Shown here: one piece after another, positions 13,449 to 19,949 of the stretch | Numbering within the stretch: the stretch's first letter is position 1 | Layout: each line of letters starts with the position of its first letter | Origin: CAYOOT01 sp964405665 | GTDB lineage: Bacteria; Bdellovibrionota_C; UBA2361; SZUA-149; CAZDWZ01 | Assembly (NCBI GenBank): GCA_964405665.1 | Contig: CAYOOT010000043.1 | Location: 1 to 21,250 of the forward strand | Length of the DNA: 21,250 bases | Direction: 5' to 3' | Notes under the pieces: model-generated | What the model saw: the letters and a program-made list of their open reading frames with translations, nothing else | Told to the model about the DNA's origin: nothing | Database searches by the model: none | Translations under genes and position numbers: made by a program

Positions 13449-14275
13449 AGAGATTTGATTTTGCTTAAAAATCCAGTATTAGCTTTTTTAGATGAAGCTT
13501 TTTGGGCAAAATAAAAAGGAGTGGCATGTAAAAAGAGTTTTTGATTATGGCTTTGAGGATTATCTAAATCATCGATAATACTTAGTTGTTGCTGGGGCGG
13601 GAGGAATTCTTGAGAGGCATTTTCAAATTCTGTTTTTAAATAAGCGCGTTTTTTTTGATCAAGCTTATTATATTTTATTCCCAATACGGGCTGCTCCGGA
13701 GAATTTTCATCTTCCCGGTAAGTTATTAAAAAAGCTTCTTCCAGTTCCGGATAAATTTCCAAGATCGGCAACAAATTTACTTTAAGTTCAGGAAAAAGTT
13801 CGGGTCCAGATCGCAAATCTATTTCTTGCGATTCATTGCCTTCAATTTCTGCAAGTAATTCCGGAATAGAATCTTTTCCTGATTTTAAAAGTTCAATTTC
13901 CCAAGGACTGATTTCTTTGCCGACTTCTTGGGCCGGATTAAAATGTAGACTTATTTTATTTCCTAAAAGCCAGATTAATTTTTTAAATTCAATTTCCTTG
14001 ATAATCACATCGGGATCATCGTTCCATACTCGAAGAAATGCCTCCTCTGAAAAAATAGGAAGTATTTCCTGGTTTGCTTCAATTACAGTCTCCAGACCAA
14101 ATTCTTCAGCGTGCGATCCACCAATAGTAGATATTTGTTTGCTCTCCTTTTTTATTTTTGGCATGTAGAAAACTTTTGCTTCCAGCAAAGCTTCGTAAAA
14201 TTTGGCAAGTGCTTGAGCTTTGCCATTTGCCGCATCATTGAGCAGTAAGACTATTTCCTTTTGTTGATCATTCAT
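13439..14275 (-). CDS. SseB-family protein 2
   Basis: 278 residues, cytoplasmic. The N-terminal domain (about 25-130) has the SseB pattern: AKVFYMPKI, then ILPIFSEEAFLRVWNDD, then FKKLIWLLGNKISLHFNPAQEVGKEISPWEIELL. Residues about 160-240 match the second SseB-like domain, including LLPILEIYPELEEAFLITY and the D/N-rich IIDDLDNPQSHNQKLFLHATPFY. The protein ends in a basic tail with NTGFLSKIKSLWK, like the SSGFSLKKLNFF tail of the paralogue at 9387-10400. It heads a two-gene unit with the HEAT-like gene (10-bp overlap). No clear ribosome site precedes the ATG. The molecular function of SseB-type proteins is not established. Confidence 0.7.
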   Translation of the reverse strand: MNDQQKEIVLLLNDAANGKAQALAKFYEALLEAKVFYMPKIKKESKQISTIGGSHAEEFGLETVIEANQEILPIFSEEAFLRVWNDDPDVIIKEIEFKKLIWLLGNKISLHFNPAQEVGKEISPWEIELLKSGKDSIPELLAEIEGNESQEIDLRSGPELFPELKVNLLPILEIYPELEEAFLITYREDENSPEQPVLGIKYNKLDQKKRAYLKTEFENASQEFLPPQQQLSIIDDLDNPQSHNQKLFLHATPFYFAQKASSKKANTGFLSKIKSLWK

Positions 14276-14323
14276 CGTGAGGGATAATTGCTTAGAGTAA
14301 AGAGATTATCAATTTATTTCTTT

Positions 14324-14412
14324 TATAGCTCTTTTCAGAAGTTCTGCAACATTACTATGTTGCAGAACTTCTAGAAAAGGCTATATCCTCCGAAGTCTTG
14401 ACGAAGGAGGAT
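14324..14412 (-). repeat. Two-hairpin repeat element, copy B (reverse orientation)
   Basis: Read on the minus strand it has the layout of copy A. Hairpin 1: ATCCTCC and GGAGGAT (14385-14391, 14406-14412) with inner GTC-AA-GAC. Hairpin 2: TATAG/CTATA outer pairs (14324-14328, 14381-14385), CTTTTC/GAAAAG (14331-14336, 14374-14379), one bulged base, and a perfect 16-bp stem AGAAGTTCTGCAACAT/ATGTTGCAGAACTTCT around a 4-nt loop. Compared with copy A, four positions in each arm of the 16-bp stem differ and all four are matched by the change on the other arm. Confidence 0.88.
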
Positions 14413-14509
14413 TCGGATCTCTTGTTGTGACATCTCGATGATGTCCATAGACTATTCATATAAAAAAAATAACCTTTTATTTTAATAAAGCGATTATTTG
14501 GATTAATGG

Positions 14510-14595
14510 ATCCTCTACGCTAAAGCTTCGGAGGATATAGTATTTTCTAAAAGTTATGCCCTTAGTGAGGGCCATAACTTTTGAAAAATACTATA
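14510..14595 (+). repeat. Two-hairpin repeat element, copy C
   Basis: Hairpin 1: ATCCTC (14510-14515) with GAGGAT (14531-14536) and inner GCT-AA-AGC (14519-14526); one C of the CCTCC arm is missing. Hairpin 2: TATAGTA/TACTATA, TTTTC/GAAAA, a bulge, then AAAAGTTATG (14549-14558) with CATAACTTTT (14573-14582) and a CCCT/AGGG tip. The tip sequence is unrelated to copies A and B but still pairs, with one bulged C. Confidence 0.85.
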
Positions 14596-14650
14596 CAATT
14601 GGCTTGACAAGACTAGGGAAATGAAAGAGATTGGCTCGCTCTGTGCTTCT

Positions 14651-14726
14651 TCCCCGGTAGCTCAGTCGGTAGAGCAGGTGACTGTTAATCACCTTGTCGG
14701 GGGTTCGAGTCCCTCCCGGGGAGCCA
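14651..14726 (+). tRNA. tRNA-Asn (GTT)
   Basis: 76-nt cloverleaf. Acceptor arms TCCCCGG (14651-14657) and CCGGGGA (14716-14722) pair fully. The D-arm contains AGCTCAGTCGGTAGAGC. The anticodon arm is GGTGA-CTGTTAA-TCACC, with anticodon GTT reading Asn codons. The T-arm contains GGTTCGAGTCC. Discriminator G is followed by an encoded CCA (14724-14726). It is convergent with the ABC permease gene, whose stop codon lies 6 nt away. No integrase or duplicated 3' end suggests an inserted island. Confidence 0.97.
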
Positions 14727-14731
14727 GTTGT

Positions 14732-15499
14732 TTAATTGAGCTCTTTTCTTTTGAAAATAAAACAAGAGATCATCAATAAAATCAAAGAATAGCAAACTGC
14801 ATAGAGGGCAGATTGCATTATTTGTTCCCTGCTAATTTCAACATTATAAATCAAATTTTTGCTGATATTGAATAAAGAAAGATCGGGAAGAATCCAAAAA
14901 ATTATAATCAGCAGGTTATTACTAATTCCCAAATTTGATTCGGCAATTATTTGCAGTAGATAATCCAAAGAATGCCCTACTAAATATAACGAAAAAGCCA
15001 AAAATCCAGGAAGAAAAGAAGAGGTGCTGAAAGTGGAAAATAAAATCACAATTGCTGAAATAATGGAAATTTCCATGATGCTAAATAGGGTGGCGATGAA
15101 AAATTTGAGATAAATCTCATTTTCCAGAAAATAAATCATGAAAAATATTCCCAAAGAAATTATTAGGATTAAAGCGATGGAACAAAAAAGAAGTCCCAAA
15201 AATTTGCCGCAAATAAATTGCCAGCGCCAAACAGGTTTAGAAAGAATATTGTAAATTGTTTTATGCTTGATTTCCTTATTCAATAAAGTAACTCCATTAA
15301 GGATTGTTAGAATTGAACAAAAAAAACTAAGGGTAAATATGCCAAAATCAAGAATAACATCTTTTCTGCTGCCGATGCTGACTGAACCTAGAAAAGCCGC
15401 CACACAAAAAACCAAAACAATTAAAAAAAACGCTCCATAGAGAAATTTATTTCTCAGGGCTTCTTTGTAGGTATTTAAGGCAATACTTAAGGTTTTCAT
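14732..15499 (-). CDS. pilI: ABC-2 type permease, PilI-like
   Basis: 255 residues with about six membrane segments: near 18-38, 50-70, 100-125, 133-160, 167-190 and 230-250. It is the ABC-2/NosY-type permease half of an ABC transporter. EIKHKTIYNILSKPVWRWQFICGKFLG (about 76-102) is the conserved loop of this class that contacts the ATPase. Its start overlaps the ATPase stop by 4 nt (ATGA), so translation is coupled. The order pilin, TPR protein, ATPase, permease is the Myxococcus pilA-pilG-pilH-pilI arrangement, where the ABC system is needed for pilus assembly. The PilI name rests on that context, not on sequence identity that I could measure. Confidence 0.72.
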   Translation of the reverse strand: MKTLSIALNTYKEALRNKFLYGAFFLIVLVFCVAAFLGSVSIGSRKDVILDFGIFTLSFFCSILTILNGVTLLNKEIKHKTIYNILSKPVWRWQFICGKFLGLLFCSIALILIISLGIFFMIYFLENEIYLKFFIATLFSIMEISIISAIVILFSTFSTSSFLPGFLAFSLYLVGHSLDYLLQIIAESNLGISNNLLIIIFWILPDLSLFNISKNLIYNVEISREQIMQSALYAVCYSLILLMISCFIFKRKELN

Positions 15500-16422
15500 T
15501 CTTCCCCTTGATTAATCGAGAGATAAATATCCTCAAGTTTGGAGTGCAAGGGACTGAATTTTATAATTTCCTGGCGGGCATGTAATACTTCATGCAGGGC
15601 CATTTCTGCGGGTTGGTATTCGGAAAAAATGGCAGAATAAACTTGATCATTTAAATTTTTGATTTGAGCTTGAAAACTAAGTTTTTTTAAAGCTTCTGTC
15701 GAGGCAAGAAATCGCAGTTCATATTTTTTTTCTAAATCCTGTGGAATATTTTGCATGGAGAAAGAGGATTTGACTTCTCCTTTTTTTAAAATGCAGACTC
15801 TGTTACATATTTCCTCGATATCAGAGAGAATATGGGAAGACATAAATACAGAGGTACCTGTTTTATTGATCTTTAAAATCCATTCCCGCATTTGTGCTCG
15901 GGCTATGGGATCGAGACCGGAGAAAGGTTCATCTAGAATGAGTAAGCTGGGCTGATTAAGGATTGCTTGAGCAAAACCAAGTTTTTGTTTTTGGCCTTTA
16001 GAAAGCTTAGAAACAGATTTTTTTGCTTGATCACTTAGTCCTATTTGATCTAAATGCTCTTTGATCAGCACTTTTTGCTGGGATTTTTTTATTCCATAGA
16101 GAGAAGAAAAAAATTCTAGGGTTTCAAAAACGCTGAGATGTTCGTAGAAATAAGGTAGTTCTGGTAAATAGCCGATATCTTCATTGAGACTTGATGAAGT
16201 TTTTAATTTTCCATTAATATAGATTTTACCGCGATAATTTCTAATTAAGCCCAAAAGACATTTGATTGTTGTGGTTTTCCCTGCTCCGTTTTGCCCTAAA
16301 AAGCCAAAGATTTCAGCCTTATTCACTTCTAAATTTATTTTCTTCAACGCAGGTCGAAGCTGAAACGTCCAATCATGGCGAAAGGATTTTTCTAGATTCT
16401 CAATGATTAATATTTTCTCCAT
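15496..16422 (-). CDS. pilH: ABC transporter ATPase, PilH-like
   Basis: 308-residue ATPase, cytoplasmic face of the inner membrane. Walker A is GQNGAGKTT (43-51), the signature LSKGQ (140-144), Walker B LLILDEP (160-166), and the H-loop SSHILSD follows. LSKGQ replaces the usual LSGGQ, which is common in ABC-2 exporters. The C-terminal about 80 residues are the variable extension of this class. It overlaps the TPR gene upstream by 23 bp and the permease downstream by 4 bp. Position directly behind pilA supports a role in type IV pilus biogenesis, as PilH does in Myxococcus. A generic ABC-2 exporter is the alternative. Confidence 0.8.
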   Translation of the reverse strand: MEKILIIENLEKSFRHDWTFQLRPALKKINLEVNKAEIFGFLGQNGAGKTTTIKCLLGLIRNYRGKIYINGKLKTSSSLNEDIGYLPELPYFYEHLSVFETLEFFSSLYGIKKSQQKVLIKEHLDQIGLSDQAKKSVSKLSKGQKQKLGFAQAILNQPSLLILDEPFSGLDPIARAQMREWILKINKTGTSVFMSSHILSDIEEICNRVCILKKGEVKSSFSMQNIPQDLEKKYELRFLASTEALKKLSFQAQIKNLNDQVYSAIFSEYQPAEMALHEVLHARQEIIKFSPLHSKLEDIYLSINQGEE

Positions 16423-17341
16423 AGGAATTGTCTTTGAACTCTTTTCTCAATATACCAGTATCAAAAGTTTTGGCATTAAATTTTAATCCTAATCGACCAG
16501 AACTTGTATAAACTGCACCACTTTCTTGATTGATCAGATAACGTCCACCATATGGTTCATTAGGAAGATTCTTGATGTAGTTTTTAATTAATAATTCTTC
16601 TACAGAAACAGGAATCTTTCCAAAATCTTTGAAATATTGTTCAGAGGCTTTTTTAATCGTAAAAAGACCTTCGCTTAGAATACTTTCTTTAAGTCTAATG
16701 CTTAGTGCCAAGCGAATCTTTTCGTCTTGGGTGTTGTTTAATACTTGTTCCAAAAATTCGCGGGCGATATTGGGACCTTCCTCCTGATTTAATAATCGGG
16801 AAGCCAGGGAAGAAATAAAAGCAGGGGCATTTTCTAGTTTTGAAGCTTTGACCAAGTCTTGTTTAGCCAAATCATATTTTTTAAAAAAATACCAATAATT
16901 AAATCCGCGCAAATAATAATACTTCCAATAAGTATTTTCAGATTCAATGGCTCGATCTAATATTTTAATACTCGATTGAGGATCTTTTGCCATCCAAGAA
17001 AGAGCCGTAGCGCAGAACTCAAAATAGTGCCGGGCTTGAGGATCAAGCGTTGTAACCAATTCACACATTGTTGAAAGCCAAGGAAAATCTTTTCTGTCTT
17101 GAAACCTTTCTCCAAAGTAATTAAGGGTATTAAACCAAATTATTTTACTCATTAGTGTATTAAATCCCAAAGAAAGATATTTTAAACCTGATTTATTGGG
17201 AAGATAGTAGGGAACTTCTTCAATGGAGAGAGACTGCTGCTTCTTTGCTAAATAGGTTCTACTGCTCAAGGAAAAAAATGCTGCGCTGATTAACAGTAAA
17301 AAAAAGAAAAAAAACTTAAAATTTAAGTTTAATGTTTTCAT
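16400..17341 (-). CDS. pilG: Membrane-anchored TPR-like protein, PilG-like
   Basis: 313 residues. An N-terminal signal-anchor (about 9-28, a run of phenylalanines and leucines) is followed by a periplasmic helical region with TPR character: TLDPQARHYFEFCATALSWMAKDPQSSIKILDRAIESENTYWKYYYLRGFNYWYFFKKYDLAKQDLVKASKLE (about 94-165). A small C-terminal segment, VEELLIKNYIKNLPNEPYGGRYLINQESGAVYTSS, resembles the terminal part of type II secretion G-type proteins. It is the first gene after pilA, with the ABC ATPase overlapping by 23 bp. The name PilG is assigned from gene order. The gene has no strong ribosome site; a perfect 18-bp inverted repeat lies in its leader. Confidence 0.62.
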   Translation of the reverse strand: MKTLNLNFKFFFFFLLLISAAFFSLSSRTYLAKKQQSLSIEEVPYYLPNKSGLKYLSLGFNTLMSKIIWFNTLNYFGERFQDRKDFPWLSTMCELVTTLDPQARHYFEFCATALSWMAKDPQSSIKILDRAIESENTYWKYYYLRGFNYWYFFKKYDLAKQDLVKASKLENAPAFISSLASRLLNQEEGPNIAREFLEQVLNNTQDEKIRLALSIRLKESILSEGLFTIKKASEQYFKDFGKIPVSVEELLIKNYIKNLPNEPYGGRYLINQESGAVYTSSGRLGLKFNAKTFDTGILRKEFKDNSYGENINH

Positions 17342-17354
17342 TGCTAATTTTCTA

Positions 17355-17424
17355 TTCTCCCCTTTTTCTCGCGCTGTATATGTTCCAGTACTACTTATAG
17401 TTTGATGCGAGAAAAAGGGGAGAA
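17355..17424. repeat. Perfect 18-bp inverted repeat in the pilA-pilG gap
   Basis: TTCTCCCCTTTTTCTCGC (17355-17372) and its exact reverse complement (17407-17424) flank a 34-nt loop. In the pilG transcript this would be a very stable stem ending 13 nt before the start codon and containing GGGGAG, the only Shine-Dalgarno-like word nearby. It directly follows the pilA terminator. It could act as a second terminator, an RNase III site or a translation control for pilGHI. Confidence 0.8.
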
Positions 17425-17453
17425 AATAAAAAAGGGCGGAATTATCCGCCCTT
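17423..17453 (-). terminator. Intrinsic terminator of pilA
   Basis: Minus-strand stem AAGGGCGGA-TAAT-TCCGCCCTT (17453 to 17432), 9 bp, GC-rich, 4-nt loop, followed at once by TTTTTTATTTT. It lies 19 nt after the pilA stop and would separate an abundant pilin message from the weaker pilGHI message. Confidence 0.9.
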
Positions 17454-17471
17454 GATGTTAGGTTCTTATTA

Positions 17472-17888
17472 TTAGTTTAGTGCAGGGGGATTAGGGTTAC
17501 CAGCACATGCTCCGGCTGCGTTTGCCATTGTATTTGTTTGTGTTGACCAACTATATGTTTGGTCTCCACGATCATGGCAAGAAGCAGCAGCAAATTCATC
17601 ATTGGCAGCTCCGCCAATTGCAAATGCTACGTTAACACCGTCGCTAATTACAAACCCTGGTAATGTTCCACCAGCACAGTTAGCACCAGCACAAGCAGTG
17701 TATGCTTCATTATCAACGAAGTACGCTTCTTCAGCTGTGATACCGTTTCTTAAATCTGTTTGAGCACGCGAATTAAATGCCCTTGTTTTGTATTCAGCAA
17801 ATTGTGGTATCGCTATAGCGGCAAGAATACCAACTATCGCCACGACCACGAGTAATTCTATTAAAGTAAAACCTTTTTGATTTTTCAT
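17472..17888 (-). CDS. pilA: Type IV pilin, major subunit
   Basis: 138-residue prepilin. The class III leader is MKNQKG and cleavage is before F7, giving FTLIELLVVVAIVGILAAIAIPQF; the glutamate at mature position 5 is present. This is the assembly helix of type IVa pilins. Body: EYKTRAFNSRAQTDLRNGITAEEAYFVDNEAYTAC is typical of deltaproteobacterial-type PilA. Cysteines lie in YTACAGANCAG, AASCHD and AGACAG (four in all), so one or two disulfides are possible. The C-terminal part is rich in Ala, Gly and Asn. AGGAG lies 11 nt before the ATG. Its upstream region has a sigma-54 promoter and a leader hairpin; an intrinsic terminator follows. A minor pilin is possible, but the isolation and strong signals favour the major one. 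Confidence 0.92.
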   Translation of the reverse strand: MKNQKGFTLIELLVVVAIVGILAAIAIPQFAEYKTRAFNSRAQTDLRNGITAEEAYFVDNEAYTACAGANCAGGTLPGFVISDGVNVAFAIGGAANDEFAAASCHDRGDQTYSWSTQTNTMANAAGACAGNPNPPALN

Positions 17889-17925
17889 TGTATTTTGTAC
17901 TCCTATTTTTTATTATACTTCCGAC

Positions 17926-17950
17926 CATAGGATTAACTAGTAATCCTATG
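17926..17950 (-). other. Leader hairpin of pilA
   Basis: CATAGGATT (17926-17934) and AATCCTATG (17942-17950) form a perfect 9-bp inverted repeat with loop AACTAGT, about 38 nt before the pilA ATG and inside the predicted leader. It may stabilise the message. Confidence 0.55.
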
Positions 17951-18009
17951 TATGTTATCGTCAGAAACTACTTAATAATTAATCGCTTTTTTGAGCGCCT
18001 TTGATATAT

Positions 18010-18026
18010 CGCAATAAATTTGCCAA
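18010..18026 (-). promoter_or_regulatory. Sigma-54 promoter of pilA
   Basis: Minus strand reads TTGGCAAATTTATTGCG. The GG and GC dinucleotides are exactly 12 nt apart, as in the -24/-12 consensus TGGCAc-r-N4-TTGCw. Transcription would start near 17998, giving a leader of about 110 nt. In Myxococcus and Pseudomonas pilA is sigma-54 dependent, which agrees. Confidence 0.85.
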
Positions 18027-18106
18027 CTTATCTAACTAAGTTTTGGAACTCTAATTACATGATTTTACTAGGAATTGTTTTTTGAAGGATTTATTTTAAA
18101 AAGATC

Positions 18107-18128
18107 TTTAGGTAAACATCTACCTAAA
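18107..18128 (-). terminator. Possible terminator of the 18148 gene
   Basis: TTTAGGTA and TACCTAAA form a perfect 8-bp stem with a 6-nt loop, 20 nt past the stop codon of the minus-strand gene. On that strand a short T-run (GATCTTTTT) follows about five bases after the stem. AT-rich, so only moderate strength. Confidence 0.5.
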
Positions 18129-18147
18129 TGGCTAATTTTTTTTCAGA

Positions 18148-18465
18148 CTAGGACTTCTTGAAAAGGGGTGCCAAATCTTTTTTATTAACTCTTAATGAGA
18201 CATTATATTGCATTAACTCATTTTTGGCTGTATCGGCAAAAGCCTTCATTTTTGACAAGCCATAATCAATGTTTTTTGAAACTAATTTATTGTAAGTTAA
18301 GGACTCTTTGGGCATGCTTAAATTTAGAGCAATACCAATGATAGCAAAAGCTACAATGAGTTTTAGAGAACCAAAGACAAACATTAAGATAAATCGGGCC
18401 AGAAACATTAAGAAAAAACCTAAAACGAAAGCAAAAACTACAAATCCAGGCTGACTAAGTTCCAT
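18148..18465 (-). CDS. Small membrane protein of unknown function, 105 aa
   Basis: The family is not recognised. Two adjacent hydrophobic segments (about 7-28 and 30-50) are linked by ARFILMFVFG. A polar helical tail follows (SKNIDYGLSKMKAFADTAKNELMQ) and ends in KKDLAPLFKKS. Probably anchored in the inner membrane with the basic tail in the cytoplasm. An AAAGGTAG ribosome site lies close to the ATG. It sits between pilA and the LPG-synthase-type gene and has its own terminator-like stem, so it is probably a single-gene unit. Confidence 0.6.
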   Translation of the reverse strand: MELSQPGFVVFAFVLGFFLMFLARFILMFVFGSLKLIVAFAIIGIALNLSMPKESLTYNKLVSKNIDYGLSKMKAFADTAKNELMQYNVSLRVNKKDLAPLFKKS

Positions 18466-18570
18466 AAAACTACCTTTACAACTATAAGTATTTACAAATA
18501 TTTATTATAAATACATTAATACTACTATTAATTATATCGTAAAATACTAGGTAAATATTGAGGGGAAATT

Positions 18571-18657
18571 TTGATCACTGATTTTTTCCATAACCTCAGA
18601 TTTTCGTTGGATTTTTTAAGAAAGATTGGAAATTGGAAAAGATTAAAGATTGGTTAA
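18571..18657 (+). CDS. Possible 28-aa leader peptide, TTG start
   Basis: A short frame starting TTG behind GAGGGG (5-nt spacing) and ending TAA 6 nt before the ATG of the membrane protein gene at 18664. The peptide is basic and aromatic (begins ITDFFHNLRFS, ends NWKRLKIG). The downstream gene lacks its own clear ribosome site, so coupling is conceivable. A chance frame is equally possible. Confidence 0.3.
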   Translation: MITDFFHNLRFSLDFLRKIGNWKRLKIG

Positions 18658-18663
18658 AAAGAT

Positions 18664-19674
18664 ATGCAAAAGAATAATAAAAAAAAACTAGCAATAATTC
18701 TGGGAATACTTCTTAGCCTAACGATGTTGGCAGTTTTATTTTATCAAATAGAATGGGATGAGTTTTTTATCCAGCTGAAAAAAATTAACTATTTTTATAT
18801 TCCTCTTTTGGTTATTCTATTTATTCTCTCCTTTGTGTTTAGAGCAATTCGTTGGCGTTATCTTTTGCCTTCAACTTCAGAATTCTCAATAATTAAATTA
18901 TTTAGTGCCAGTATTTTGGGAATGCTTGCTAGTTGTATCTTGCCTCTTCGCGCCGGGGAGTTTGTACGACCTTGGGTTTTAAGCAGAAATAGCAATATTA
19001 GTTTTTCTTTGGCATTTTCTACTGTAGTGACGGAAAGAGTTTTTGATGTTTTGGCAATGCTTACGCTTTTGGTAATTACTTTAAGCAGAATTGAACATCC
19101 TCCGGCGTTGATAGTTGTGGGAGCAAAAAGCCTGGCTATTCTTGCGATCCTCATTCTTGTGATAATGATTTTATCTTATTTTAAAGCCCGCTCAGTAATA
19201 AACTTTGCCGAAAGATTTTTTTCTTACATATTTAAGGATAAAAATAGTTTTGTTGCCAATAAACTTTTGAATATTTTAAAGGAATTTATTTTGGGTTTAA
19301 AATGTATTTCTAGTTTCAAAGAATTATTGATTATTATTATTTGGTCCTATTTAATGTGGTTTCTTTTCACAATTTTTTATTATTTGGTACTAAAGGCTTT
19401 TGGAGTAGAGAGCACTCTGATGATCGGCAACACGGTCAATGTCTTTGTTGCTTTGGCTATTGCTGCGCCGAGTGCTCCGGGTTTCTTAGGAACATTTCAA
19501 ATCGGTTGTGTTGCTGCCTTAAGTACAATTTATGGTTTTGAAAAAGAATTTGCGCTTGCTTATTCCGTATTGGCACATTCTCTGCAATTTATGATGAGCA
19601 TTATTTTAGGCTTAATTATGCTTAATTATGAAGGTTTAAAATTTAAGCAGTTAAGTGCCAATAACCCAAATTAG
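18664..19674 (+). CDS. LPG-synthase transmembrane-domain (UPF0104) protein
   Basis: 336 residues with about eight membrane segments, in the family that includes the membrane half of MprF and AglD-like proteins. Typical marks: the first membrane helix after a lysine-rich start, FVFRAIRWRYLLP (58-70), SILGMLASCILPLRAGEFVRPWVLSR (about 82-107) with the conserved PLRAGE motif, VVTERVFDVLAML (about 119-131) and the APSAPGFLGTFQIGC segment (about 263-277). No synthase or glycosyltransferase domain is fused. Such stand-alone proteins are thought to handle membrane lipids or lipid-linked sugars, but the substrate is unknown. A possible leader frame lies directly upstream. Confidence 0.85.
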   Translation: MQKNNKKKLAIILGILLSLTMLAVLFYQIEWDEFFIQLKKINYFYIPLLVILFILSFVFRAIRWRYLLPSTSEFSIIKLFSASILGMLASCILPLRAGEFVRPWVLSRNSNISFSLAFSTVVTERVFDVLAMLTLLVITLSRIEHPPALIVVGAKSLAILAILILVIMILSYFKARSVINFAERFFSYIFKDKNSFVANKLLNILKEFILGLKCISSFKELLIIIIWSYLMWFLFTIFYYLVLKAFGVESTLMIGNTVNVFVALAIAAPSAPGFLGTFQIGCVAALSTIYGFEKEFALAYSVLAHSLQFMMSIILGLIMLNYEGLKFKQLSANNPN

Positions 19675-19755
19675 TAGCATTTTCTCAAATATGCAGAGCG
19701 TAAATTACACAGTTTAATTTACAGTCTCTTTTTTCTTGTTTTTTAAAGCCACTCC

Positions 19756-19772
19756 TTGGCATGCAACTTGTA
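19756..19772 (+). promoter_or_regulatory. Sigma-54-like promoter of flgE
   Basis: TTGGCATGCAACTTGTA matches the -24/-12 pattern, with GG and the -12 G 12 nt apart, but the -12 element reads TTGT rather than TTGC. Transcription would start near 19784. Hook genes are sigma-54 controlled in several flagellated groups, which supports the call. Confidence 0.6.
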
Positions 19773-19855
19773 AGTATAAAATGAAGTTGTGCCCCAGTGT
19801 GTTAAGAATAAAGAATATTTTCAGCTAATTAACTGTGGTGGTAGTGGTGGAAAAG

Positions 19856-19891
19856 GCGGTAGAAATTTCCAAATTCGGTAATTTCTACCGC
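19856..19891. other. 12-bp inverted repeat in the flgE leader
   Basis: GCGGTAGAAATT (19856-19867) and AATTTCTACCGC (19880-19891) pair perfectly around a 12-nt loop, about 59 nt before the flgE ATG. No T-run follows on the plus strand, so it is not a plus-strand terminator. It would be part of the flgE leader RNA. Confidence 0.65.
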
Positions 19892-19949
19892 TTGTGGCGG
19901 GGTGAAAAAATAAAAAACTGCATAACTGCTAACCAAAGGTTTAATCGAT

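Larger units (their letters stand above)
14276..14650. other. Gene-free interval: hairpin repeat pair and promoters
   Basis: 375 bp between the start of the second SseB-family gene and tRNA-Asn. It contains two-hairpin repeat copies B and C facing each other, about 97 bp of AT-rich DNA between them, and a perfect TTGACA (14604-14609) about 42 nt before the tRNA. No convincing -10 follows at 16-18 nt. I see no coding frame in it. Confidence 0.7.

Noticed and set aside
14324..14595. Repeats B and C as ends of a transposon
   Set aside because: Only about 97 bp lies between them and no transposase is present; a non-autonomous element remains possible and is covered in the findings.
14604..14632. 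TTGACA upstream of tRNA-Asn as a complete promoter
   Set aside because: The -35 is perfect but no acceptable -10 lies 16-18 nt downstream, so it is only mentioned in the gap description.
14651..14726. tRNA-Asn as an integration site of a mobile island
   Set aside because: No integrase, no repeated 3' end of the tRNA, and both flanks look like ordinary chromosomal genes.
18858..19154. 98-residue minus-strand frame inside the LPG-synthase-type gene
   Set aside because: Antisense to a recognised membrane protein family; no independent support.
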